DNA of 5,380 nucleotides from an uncultured bacterium (GCA_947649215.1 CANSQW010000107.1:1-5380), one strand, 5' to 3'. Counted from the stretch's first letter, positions 1-5,380 are shown. Notes: generated by a model from the sequence alone, not told the origin. A program made the numbers and translations.

Positions 1-445
1 CGATGTTGGACATGACCACCGAGATGACGCAGCAGATGACCATGAAGCCCAGGATCACCTTGTTCACGTCTCCCTTGGCCAGGCGCACCATCTGGGCGAT
101 GAGGCGCTGGGGGAACGTGGACTGGGCCAAGAACGTGGTGAACCCGAAGATACCCACGAACATCCACAGCGCGCCGGTAAACGTGGCGGCCCAGATGGTG
201 TTGTACGACGCGATGCCGAGCGCCCCGCAGGCCGCCACCATCACGAGCGAGGTGATGGGCAGCGGCAGCGCCTCGGTGGCCCACATCACCACGGCGGCGA
301 TGAGCACCGTGATGGCTGACTGGCCCTCGCGCGAGAGGTCGGGCGCCCACTGCGGCCCGAACTGGCCCACGAGGATCAGCACGATGGCCACGGCGATCCA
401 CACCCACTTGAACAGAACCTTGTTGTCCTTGGCAGTCTCTGCCAT
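1..445 (-). CDS. SLC13/DASS-family anion permease, N-terminal 148 codons (partial)
   Basis: The gene starts at ATG 445-443 and runs off the left edge, so only the N-terminal third of a typical 450-500 aa DASS permease is visible. After a short charged start (MAETAKDNK), hydrophobic segments lie near residues 12-29, 43-57, 64-79, 86-106 and 129-146. The motif WATEALPLPITSL at residues 55-67 is characteristic of the SLC13/DASS family. The last residues, MSNI, fall where the family has its SNT sodium/substrate motif. Known members import dicarboxylates, citrate or sulfate, usually with sodium. The gene is third in the minus-strand unit, 79 bases after the iron-sulfur subunit, and has its own ribosome binding site. 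I infer that it brings in an anionic substrate, or exchanges substrate and product, for the molybdenum enzyme. Specificity is unknown. Family assignment is firm; the role is inference. Confidence 0.88.
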   Translation of the reverse strand, partial: MAETAKDNKVLFKWVWIAVAIVLILVGQFGPQWAPDLSREGQSAITVLIAAVVMWATEALPLPITSLVMVAACGALGIASYNTIWAATFTGALWMFVGIFGFTTFLAQSTFPQRLIAQMVRLAKGDVNKVILGFMVICCVISVVMSNI

Positions 446-450
446 AACAG

Positions 451-460
451 CCCCTTCCTT
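451..460 (-). promoter_or_regulatory. Ribosome binding site of the permease gene
   Basis: On the minus strand AAGGAAGGGG lies 5 bases before ATG 445-443. It fixes that start. It also lies outside the stem-loop at 473-512, so the permease can be translated independently of the upstream genes. Confidence 0.75.
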
Positions 461-472
461 GAGTCTGCGTAC

Positions 473-512
473 GGGGCCCGCGCCGGCCGTCCCCGGCGTG
501 GGCGCGGGCCCC
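473..512 (-). promoter_or_regulatory. Strong intergenic stem-loop between the iron-sulfur subunit and permease genes
   Basis: Bases 473-484 and 501-512 form a perfect 12-bp inverted repeat, GGGGCCCGCGCC with GGCGCGGGCCCC. In the minus-strand RNA the 16-base loop folds further: a 4-bp stem GCCG/CGGC closes on GGGA, which fits the GNRA tetraloop pattern, with CAC opposite C as an internal loop. No U-tract follows; the next bases are GTACGCAGAC. It is therefore not a textbook intrinsic terminator. It may be a partial terminator, or a 3' stabiliser that makes enzyme mRNA more abundant than permease mRNA. The structure is seen in the sequence; its role is inferred. Confidence 0.7.
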
Positions 513-524
513 TCCCCTTATCGG

Positions 525-1334
525 CTAGGCGACGGCCTTGAGGAAGATGTCGCCCAAGACGACGTCCTCGTCGGTGGTGTCGGCGGCCAGGGCCACGTCC
601 TCGTAGCCCTCCACCGAGGCGCGCACCGTGTGGGGCGCGCTCGCCAGCTCCTTGAAGCGGAACTCGCCGAAGTCGTCGGTCTCGACGGCGGCCACCTCGT
701 TGCCCTCGGCGTCCATGAGGCGCACGGTGGCCCCGATGATCACCTCGTTGATGGTGCGGTCCACCAGCACGCCGTAGACCCAGCGGCGCGGGATGTTGAG
801 GTAGTACAGGTGCGGGTGGTTGTCGGCCAGCACGGGCAGGGGCTCGGCCGCAGCCGGGATGTCGGCCTCGTCCACGTAGGTGAGGGCGCCGGTGGCGCAC
901 ACGTCCACGCAGCGGGGCGCCTCCCAGCCGTCGTCCATCAGGTGGGCGCAGCCGGTGCACTTCTGGGGGATCTCCAGCTCCTCGTTCCAGTAGATGACGT
1001 GCGCCGGGCAGGCATCCACGATCTGGCGCTGGCCCTTGGACTTCTCCGGGTCGATGATGACCAGGCCGTCCTCGCGGCGGTACACCGCGCCGCCCTCGGC
1101 GGCCTCCAGGCAGCTGGCCTGCTCGCAGTGGGCGCAGAGCACCGGGGTGTACTGCACCTTCACCTCGGGGGTCTTGCCGCGGGTCTCCTGATCCACGCGG
1201 CACCAGAACTGGCCGGTCAGCGGCTGCTCGGCCGCGATGGGCAGCCAGCTGTTGCCGCAGTGCTCGTCCTTGCAGGCCATCTGGCAGCCGTAGCAGCCGT
1301 TGCAGAGGCTGGCGTCAAAGAGAATTGCCTTCAT
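525..1334 (-). CDS. Three-cluster [4Fe-4S] small subunit with C-terminal transthyretin-like domain (AthS-like)
   Basis: This 269-aa protein is the electron-transfer partner of the molybdenum subunit encoded just upstream. Cysteines occur as C11-C14-C17-C21, C67-C70-C75 with C109, and C126-C129 with C142-C146. Twelve ligands give three [4Fe-4S] clusters, whereas DmsB-type subunits carry four. By DmsB topology the likely grouping is 11/14/17/146, 21/126/129/142 and 67/70/75/109. Residues from about 181 to 269 form a beta-rich domain (GATVRLMDAEGNEV, then DDFGEFRF) resembling the transthyretin-like barrel at the C-terminus of the transhydroxylase small subunit AthS, also about 275 aa. There is no Tat signal and no membrane segment, so it should be cytoplasmic. 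The ATG at 1334-1332 is 2 bases after the upstream stop and has a good ribosome binding site. An upstream in-frame extension to 1784 exists but lies inside the large-subunit gene and was rejected. Small subunits of catechol dehydroxylases are the nearest alternative. Confidence 0.93.
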   Translation of the reverse strand: MKAILFDASLCNGCYGCQMACKDEHCGNSWLPIAAEQPLTGQFWCRVDQETRGKTPEVKVQYTPVLCAHCEQASCLEAAEGGAVYRREDGLVIIDPEKSKGQRQIVDACPAHVIYWNEELEIPQKCTGCAHLMDDGWEAPRCVDVCATGALTYVDEADIPAAAEPLPVLADNHPHLYYLNIPRRWVYGVLVDRTINEVIIGATVRLMDAEGNEVAAVETDDFGEFRFKELASAPHTVRASVEGYEDVALAADTTDEDVVLGDIFLKAVA

Positions 1335-1336
1335 GG

Positions 1337-3949
1337 TTAGTCCTCCTGCAGGTAGTCGTAGACGTTGGTGCCCGTCTCGATGGTGTAGTGCTCGGCCTCG
1401 AAGGCCTCGGGGTAGCGCTCCCTGAGCGCGTCGATGTCGCACTTGCGCACGCCCACCAAGAATCCGCCGGTCACCTCGCCGGCCGCGTTCTTGGACGAGG
1501 TGGCGGAAGGCGCGATGAGGTTGTTCGCGCCGCCGCGGTCGATGCCGCCCACGCCCGGGACGATGGGATCGGTCTCGGCGCCGTGGTCCTGGAGCACCGC
1601 GCCGGGGATGACGCGCTCGGTGACGTAGGCACCGCCGAGCACCGTGCCACGCTCGTTGAACACCTCGACGATGTCGCCGCTCTCGATGCCCAGGCGCTCG
1701 GCGTCCACCGGGTTGAGCCACACCGGCTCGTAGGCGTAGCCGTCCTTGCCCACCACCTTGCACGTCTCGATCTCGCGGGTCCACGGGCAGTCGTCGAAGT
1801 TGGCGTGGATGCGCCAGCGGGGATGGTTGGACACGAGCAGGAACGGATAGTCCTTCGCGCGCTCGCAGGAGAGGCGCTCATGGTGGGTCTCGGACTCCTC
1901 GATCCACTTGGCCACGGGCTGGCGCTCCGGGTCGTCGGGGAAGAAGTTGGCAAGGCCCGTGGAGTAGAACTCGATCTTGCCCGTGGGGGTCTCCATGGGG
2001 TTGTTCTCGGGATCCTCGTAGAACTCGATCATGCCGGCGGGCTCGGTGTCCCAGCCCTCGCGGGTGGGCAGCATCTGGTAGCCCTGCTCCTTGATGAGCT
2101 CCAGGTCCTGCTGGTCCTCCGGCAGGCCCGACCCCTGGTAGCCCACCTCCTGCCACTCCTCGACGGTCATGTCGCCGGAGAGGTGGCTCGCGCAGTCCTC
2201 GTAGATGCCGCCGTACTTCTCCAGTTTCTTGGCCACCTCAAGCACCGCCTCGTAGTCGGAGAGCGACTCGTGCTGGCGGTCGCACGCATGGCGCTCCCAG
2301 ATGATGGAGTTGAACTGGCCGGAGTAGGTGTCCACGCCGAAGTCGTCCAGCTCGAGCGTGGTGGAGATGGGCAGGATCAGGTCGGCGAAGAGCGTGTCGT
2401 TCTCCATCCAGGGGTGCTCCACCAAGAAGAACTCCAGGTTGGGGTTGGTCAGCGCGTCCTGGAACTCGTTGCCGCCGTTCCAGCAGGTGGACCAGCAGGG
2501 GCTGTCAGACCAGATCATCTTGATGCCGTGGTCGCCGTCCTGGGGGAACTGGAACTTCTTGAACTGGTCGGTGCGGTGGTGGCGGCTCGTGGTATGGCCG
2601 TACCACTCCACCTTCTCGCCCTCCTTGACGGTGATGCACTGGGGCACGAGGGTCTTGGGGATGAACGACGCCGGCAGCTCGCCGAGCACCGAGCCGTGGT
2701 AGCAGGCGCGCACCTCGGGCAGGAAGTACCCCGGGGGCAGCGGGTTGAAGGAGTCCATGCCGATGAGGGCCCACTCGATGAACTTCACCTGGTTGCGGCC
2801 GGGCTTGCCCACGGCCTGCATGGCCAGCAGGTACACCTCCAGGCGCGCCGGCTCGTGGGAGTAGCACGAGCGGATGTAGGAGCCGCCGTTGCAGTGGCCG
2901 ATGGACACGTTGTGGCGGGCCCAGTAGCGCGCGAGCGCCTTGATGCGGTAGGCCGGCACGTGGCACTTCTCCTCGGCCCACTCTGGGGTCTTGGGCACGC
3001 CGTCCTCGTTGCCCAGCACGTAGTACTCGAACCAGTCGAAGCCATCGGTGTGGGTGGCCACGTAGTCCTTGTCGTAGGTGCCTTCGGTCATCCACACGTA
3101 GGCGATGGCCAGCTGCAGGGCGGCGTCGGTGTTGGGCAGGATGGGGATCCACATGTCAGAGTGCACGGCGTTGGCGTAGTTCACGTCCGGGGCGATGTGG
3201 ATCTGCTTCACGCCGATCTCGGTGAACCAGAAGCACAGGCGGCTGGCCTGCTGGCCCGACCAGCCCCAGGGCGTGGTCTCGGGGTCGCAGCCCCAGAACA
3301 GCACGGCGTCGGAGTTCTCGGAGATGTCCTTGAACAGGTTGTGCTGGTGGGTGTTCTGACCCAAAGGCTCGTTGCCCCAGGCGTGCTTGGCACCCCAGTA
3401 CCAGCCCTCCCAGCTGTCGGGCTGGCGGGCCTGCATGGTGAGGCCGCCGGTCATGTCGAGCAGGTTGGCCATGGTACCGTGGGGGCCGTGGATCGAGCCC
3501 GTCTCGCCGTGGCCGTCGCCCTGGCAGAAGATGGAGTTGCGGCCGTAGGTCTCGTCGATGCGGACGATCTCCTTGGCGATGATGTCGGTGGCCTCGTCCC
3601 AGCTGATGCGCTCGAACTTCGACTTGCCGCGGTTCTGGGGATTACGCTCGCCGTCCGGATCCCAGTCCACGCGCTTGAGCGGGAAGGGGATGCGGTTGGG
3701 CGAGTAGGTGCGCGTCTTGTAGATGAAGGTGAAGGGCGAGTTCAGGGTCTTCATGCCCGGCTCGAAGGTGTGGCCCCGCGCCTCGATGGTCCAGTAGTTC
3801 AGGTCCTCCTTGGTGTAGTGCTCGTCGAAGTGCACCGGGCGCATGCGCACCACCCGGCCATCCATGGAATCGACAGCGGTGAGGTTCGCCCCGTTGCCGA
3901 AAGAGCACAGCGACATGTTCTTATAGACTGTCTTGTCCGATGTTTTCAT
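1337..3949 (-). CDS. Molybdopterin-dependent catalytic subunit, DMSO-reductase superfamily (AthL / catechol-dehydroxylase-like)
   Basis: An 870-aa enzyme expected to carry a bis-pyranopterin Mo (or W) cofactor and to act on hydroxylated aromatics. AthL, the pyrogallol-phloroglucinol transhydroxylase large subunit, is about 875 aa. Shared features recalled from AthL include IEARG (55-59), RIPFPLKR (86-93), DPDGERNPQ (97-105), ERISWDEATDI (113-123), PDSWEGWYWG (177-186), PPGY (405-408) and DRGG near 804-807. Ser179 matches the Mo-ligand serine of AthL, Asp178 its catalytic Asp and Tyr408 its catalytic Tyr. Residues from about 703 resemble the molybdopterin-dinucleotide-binding domain (LLVSNHPRWRIH, then WLNPVDAERLGI). 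The N-terminus has one cysteine (C15) and no CxxC motif, so there is no FS0 cluster, as in AthL. There is no twin-arginine signal, so it should be cytoplasmic. The loop at 143-158 (QGDGHGETGSIHGPHG) differs from AthL, so catechol or pyrogallol dehydroxylation is as likely as transhydroxylation. ATG 3949 is preferred over Met12 because of its AGGAGG site. Family is firm; substrate is unknown. Confidence 0.96.
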   Translation of the reverse strand: MKTSDKTVYKNMSLCSFGNGANLTAVDSMDGRVVRMRPVHFDEHYTKEDLNYWTIEARGHTFEPGMKTLNSPFTFIYKTRTYSPNRIPFPLKRVDWDPDGERNPQNRGKSKFERISWDEATDIIAKEIVRIDETYGRNSIFCQGDGHGETGSIHGPHGTMANLLDMTGGLTMQARQPDSWEGWYWGAKHAWGNEPLGQNTHQHNLFKDISENSDAVLFWGCDPETTPWGWSGQQASRLCFWFTEIGVKQIHIAPDVNYANAVHSDMWIPILPNTDAALQLAIAYVWMTEGTYDKDYVATHTDGFDWFEYYVLGNEDGVPKTPEWAEEKCHVPAYRIKALARYWARHNVSIGHCNGGSYIRSCYSHEPARLEVYLLAMQAVGKPGRNQVKFIEWALIGMDSFNPLPPGYFLPEVRACYHGSVLGELPASFIPKTLVPQCITVKEGEKVEWYGHTTSRHHRTDQFKKFQFPQDGDHGIKMIWSDSPCWSTCWNGGNEFQDALTNPNLEFFLVEHPWMENDTLFADLILPISTTLELDDFGVDTYSGQFNSIIWERHACDRQHESLSDYEAVLEVAKKLEKYGGIYEDCASHLSGDMTVEEWQEVGYQGSGLPEDQQDLELIKEQGYQMLPTREGWDTEPAGMIEFYEDPENNPMETPTGKIEFYSTGLANFFPDDPERQPVAKWIEESETHHERLSCERAKDYPFLLVSNHPRWRIHANFDDCPWTREIETCKVVGKDGYAYEPVWLNPVDAERLGIESGDIVEVFNERGTVLGGAYVTERVIPGAVLQDHGAETDPIVPGVGGIDRGGANNLIAPSATSSKNAAGEVTGGFLVGVRKCDIDALRERYPEAFEAEHYTIETGTNVYDYLQED
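1342..1347 (-). promoter_or_regulatory. Ribosome binding site of the iron-sulfur subunit, inside the end of the large-subunit gene
   Basis: AGGAGG on the minus strand lies 7 bases before ATG 1334-1332 and within the last codons of the large-subunit gene, whose TAA is at 1339-1337. This supports the 1334 start and suggests translational coupling, which would give matched amounts of the two subunits. Confidence 0.85.
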
Positions 3950-3952
3950 GCT

Positions 3953-3958
3953 CCTCCT
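3953..3958 (-). promoter_or_regulatory. Ribosome binding site of the molybdenum subunit
   Basis: The minus strand reads TAGGAGGAGC directly before ATG 3949-3947. This near-perfect Shine-Dalgarno sequence selects that start. Met12, at 3916-3914, has only AAGAAC in front of it. Confidence 0.85.
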
Positions 3959-4080
3959 ACTTTCCTCGCTTGTCGCGGCCCCGGCCGGCGCGCGGTGCGC
4001 GGCAGGCCTGAGGGGCTCGCAATCCCGACCCAGGACGGACCGCCTCGCGCGCAGCGGGCCGCCCCGGCTCTCTGACTCGC

Positions 4081-4086
4081 ATTATG
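4081..4086 (-). promoter_or_regulatory. Candidate -10 box for the enzyme operon
   Basis: The minus strand reads CATAAT, five of six matches to TATAAT, in otherwise GC-rich sequence. No good -35 box lies 16-18 bases upstream (TTTTCG at 17), as is common at activator-dependent promoters. Transcription would begin near 4074, giving a leader of about 125 bases. The location fits activation by the divergent LysR protein, but this is a prediction from one hexamer. Confidence 0.45.
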
Positions 4087-4103
4087 GGAAGCGGCGCGGC
4101 AGC

Positions 4104-4141
4104 CGAAAACAAACGCCCCGTTGCCCTAGCCCTCGTTTTCG
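4104..4141. promoter_or_regulatory. Inverted repeat, candidate LysR operator beside the enzyme promoter
   Basis: CGAAAAC at 4104-4110 and GTTTTCG at 4135-4141 are perfect 7-bp inverted arms separated by 24 bases. Their A/T runs stand out in GC-rich DNA. The repeat covers roughly -30 to -67 relative to the predicted enzyme transcription start, where LysR-type activators usually bind. It does not fit the compact T-N11-A LysR box, so operator function is inferred. Confidence 0.4.
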
Positions 4142-4182
4142 TTGAGGCGGCGCGCAGCGGGCGCCCCTCCGGTGCGGCAGGC

Positions 4183-4202
4183 GGAAAGACGGGCCCGTTT
4201 CC
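4183..4202. repeat. Imperfect palindrome in the divergent control region
   Basis: GGAA-AG-ACGGG followed by CCCGTTTCC pairs over 9 bp with a 2-base bulge. The core ACGGGCCCGT (4189-4198) is a perfect 10-bp palindrome. It lies midway between the two predicted promoters and could be a protein-binding dyad. No T-run follows on either strand, so it is not a clear terminator. Confidence 0.35.
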
Positions 4203-4224
4203 GGCAAGCGACGGCAGGCTCGCA

Positions 4225-4265
4225 CCCCAACGATTCGTTGCGCTCGGCGCCGCATCCCGTTGGGG
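4225..4265. promoter_or_regulatory. Nested inverted repeats, candidate operator upstream of the regulator gene
   Basis: CCCCAACG (4225-4232) and CGTTGGGG (4258-4265) are perfect 8-bp inverted arms separated by 25 bases. A second perfect palindrome, CAACGATTCGTTG (4228-4240), overlaps the left arm. They lie about 60-105 bases before the predicted regulator transcription start. LysR-type regulators often control their own gene and the divergent target from shared sites, so this is a reasonable candidate, but unproven. Confidence 0.45.
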
Positions 4266-4317
4266 CGCACGCGCGGCGGCGGGAGGCCGAAGCCACGCGA
4301 GCGGACGGCGCCGTGGC

Positions 4318-4323
4318 TATAAT
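4318..4323 (+). promoter_or_regulatory. -10 box of the LysR-type regulator promoter
   Basis: A perfect TATAAT stands in very GC-rich sequence. It lies 37 bases before the GTG start at 4361, so the leader would be about 30 bases. No convincing -35 box is seen 17 bases upstream (ACGCGA). The box overlaps an in-frame ATG at 4322, which argues against translation starting there or further upstream. Confidence 0.55.
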
Positions 4324-4346
4324 GGACGCGTCGGACGACGCGAGGC

Positions 4347-4354
4347 GAAGGGGG
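4347..4354 (+). promoter_or_regulatory. Ribosome binding site that selects the GTG start of the regulator
   Basis: GAAGGGGG ends 6 bases before GTG 4361, an ideal distance. It abuts ATG 4355 with no spacing, so that ATG is a poor start. Confidence 0.65.
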
Positions 4355-4360
4355 ATGCCC

Positions 4361-5326
4361 GTGAACATCGAGTACCTGCACTACTTCTTAGATGTGGCGA
4401 AGACGAAGTCCATCGCCCAGGCAGCCAAGCTCAACTTCATCTCGTCGCAGGGCATGAGCCGCGCCATGGGCGAGCTCGAGAAGGAGCTGGGGTGCCAGCT
4501 GTTCATCCGCTACTCCAACAAGCTCTCGCTCTCCCCCGTCGGAGAAGAGCTCGTGGACGCGGCGGCGCGGGTCGTCGACGACTACGGGGCGCTGCTCGAC
4601 CTGGCCGCGGCCAAGTCCCAGCCCGACCACGCGCCCTGCGGCTCCATCCTGCTGGACTGCCAGAACGTCGCCACGCTCGCGTTCTTCACCAAGGAGGCGA
4701 AGGACTACCTCTTCGGCACGCGCGAGATCATCTTCCGCGAGTCGCAGAACTCCCAGATACGCCAGAGCCTGCTCACGAGCCTGGCGGAGCGCCCCGACGA
4801 CGCGCTGCCCGCCGTCGGGCTCTTCTGCTTCTTCAACCAGGAGCGCCACTCCGAGAAGGAGGGCATCGCCGCGTTGGAGGAGCGCGGCTTCCGCTACCGC
4901 CCCTACCTGCGCACCTACGACAAGGCCATGGCGAGCGCCGCCTCGCCGCTCGCGCAGCTCGACGTCCTCACCGACGAGGACATCGCCACGCGTCCCCTCG
5001 TGGCCACCAACAGCCACCTCTACAGCGTGCTCGCCAAGCGCTTCGGACGCGACGCCATAGCGCTGTCGAGCGCGAACTTCGCGCTTCGGCGCCAGATGGT
5101 GGAGAGCGACTCGGCCGTCTCGTTCCTGCCGGCCATCGCCGAGCTGACCATGCCCGAGGAGCGGGACTTCGTCCTGCGCGACATGGAGCGCCCCTACGAG
5201 GTGGAGATAGGGTTCGTCGGCCGCGAGCGCGACCTCGAGCAGCCCTGCTTCCGCCGCCTCATCGACATCCTCGACGACTTCTACCGCGCCCATCAGGACA
5301 GCGGGCTCTACACGCTCTGCGAGTAG
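4361..5326 (+). CDS. LysR-type transcriptional regulator, divergent from the enzyme operon
   Basis: The predicted protein is 321 aa from GTG 4361, a usual LysR length. Residues 1-60 form the winged helix-turn-helix: it begins MNIEYLHYFLDVAKTKS, has the helix pair around 18-37 (IAQAAKLNFISSQGMSRAMG), then ELEKELGCQLF and LSPVGEEL (56-63). The remainder should be the linker helix and the effector-binding domain, which is much less conserved and does not show its ligand. In-frame starts at 4142, 4322 and 4355 were rejected. The first two lack ribosome binding sites and lie upstream of or inside the -10 box; the third has no spacing from the Shine-Dalgarno. Divergent placement beside an enzyme operon is the classic LysR arrangement, and LysR-type regulators are reported next to some catechol dehydroxylase genes. 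I infer activation of the operon when the phenolic substrate is present. Confidence 0.94.
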   Translation: MNIEYLHYFLDVAKTKSIAQAAKLNFISSQGMSRAMGELEKELGCQLFIRYSNKLSLSPVGEELVDAAARVVDDYGALLDLAAAKSQPDHAPCGSILLDCQNVATLAFFTKEAKDYLFGTREIIFRESQNSQIRQSLLTSLAERPDDALPAVGLFCFFNQERHSEKEGIAALEERGFRYRPYLRTYDKAMASAASPLAQLDVLTDEDIATRPLVATNSHLYSVLAKRFGRDAIALSSANFALRRQMVESDSAVSFLPAIAELTMPEERDFVLRDMERPYEVEIGFVGRERDLEQPCFRRLIDILDDFYRAHQDSGLYTLCE

Positions 5327-5330
5327 GCGC

Positions 5331-5350
5331 GCGGCGGAGCTGCGGCGGAG
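5331..5350. repeat. Short direct repeat after the regulator gene
   Basis: GCGGCGGAG occurs at 5331-5339 and again at 5342-5350. In sequence this GC-rich it may be chance. The rest of 5327-5380 shows no clear terminator, only a weak CCGG-AAG-CCGG hairpin at 5358-5368 with no T-run. Confidence 0.25.
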
Positions 5351-5380
5351 GGGGTCGCCGGAAGCCGGGCGGGCGCGGGC

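Larger units (their letters stand above)
3950..4360. other. Divergent intergenic control region (411 bases, no gene seen)
   Basis: This region separates the minus-strand enzyme operon from the plus-strand LysR-type regulator. Short open frames across it are arginine-, alanine- and proline-rich and have no ribosome binding site, so I see no gene. It holds two -10-like boxes facing outward (4081-4086 minus, 4318-4323 plus) and three inverted repeats between them. The part at 3960-4075 would be the untranslated leader of the enzyme mRNA. It is very GC-rich with self-complementary runs (for example CCGGCCGG near 3981), but I see no recognisable riboswitch or tRNA fold. Confidence 0.7.

Noticed and set aside
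3..1340. A 445-codon plus-strand open frame covering the permease and iron-sulfur genes
   Set aside because: Antisense shadow. The minus strand gives a clear DASS N-terminus and a cysteine-patterned small subunit; this frame shows no family features.
1335..1784. N-terminal extension of the iron-sulfur subunit up to base 1784
   Set aside because: It lies wholly within the large-subunit gene in another frame and is Arg/Gly/His-rich. The ATG at 1334 has a good ribosome binding site and begins a normal family N-terminus.
1325..4075. A 916-codon open frame on the plus strand, opposite the molybdenum subunit and longer than it
   Set aside because: It mirrors the real gene in G+C-rich DNA. Its product is a low-complexity mix of Leu, Val, Ala, Gly and His with no domain, and it has no ribosome binding site. 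The opposite strand gives a full-length recognisable enzyme.
4142..4360. N-terminal extension of the LysR regulator to starts at 4142, 4322 or 4355
   Set aside because: The extra residues are Arg/Ala-rich and unlike any LysR N-terminus. The 4322 ATG overlaps the -10 box, and 4355 touches the Shine-Dalgarno. GTG 4361 has ideal spacing and gives the usual MNIEYLHYF start.
4388..5293. A 301-codon minus-strand open frame opposite the regulator
   Set aside because: Antisense shadow rich in Glu, Leu, Val, Arg and Gly, with no domain and no ribosome binding site.
1..5380. CRISPR array, insertion sequence, tRNA or rRNA
   Set aside because: I read for regularly spaced repeats, transposase motifs, terminal inverted repeats and cloverleaf sequences and saw none. 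The genes are intact and the composition looks even across the window.

Overview
The window is a G+C-rich stretch whose codons mostly end in G or C. It carries a complete two-subunit molybdenum enzyme, the start of a transporter gene, and a divergent LysR-type regulator. Gene content, composition and codon choice suggest a gut-type actinobacterium of the Coriobacteriia (Eggerthellaceae, such as Eggerthella or Gordonibacter). That group carries many related molybdenum enzymes for plant and host phenols. The assignment is inference; no marker gene is present.

Layout. On the minus strand, reading right to left: a molybdopterin-dependent catalytic subunit (3949 to 1337, 870 aa); after a 2-base gap, an iron-sulfur subunit (1334 to 525, 269 aa); an 79-base gap holding a strong stem-loop; then the first 148 codons of an SLC13/DASS-family permease (445 to beyond base 1). 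On the plus strand, a LysR-type regulator (4361 to 5326, 321 aa) starts from a GTG. The 411-base region 3950-4360 separates the divergent genes. It contains a candidate promoter for each direction and several inverted repeats that could be operators.

Function. Both enzyme subunits match the architecture of pyrogallol-phloroglucinol transhydroxylase (AthL/AthS, about 875 and 275 aa). The large subunit has no N-terminal iron-sulfur cluster and keeps an Asp-Ser-Trp motif, where Ser is the Mo ligand in AthL. The small subunit has twelve cysteines in a three-cluster pattern plus a C-terminal transthyretin-like beta domain. An active-site loop differs from AthL, so the reaction may be reductive dehydroxylation of a catechol or pyrogallol compound rather than transhydroxylation. 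There is no Tat signal or membrane anchor, so the enzyme should be cytoplasmic. This fits a neighbouring permease that could import an anionic substrate and a LysR regulator that could sense it. The substrate cannot be read from the sequence.
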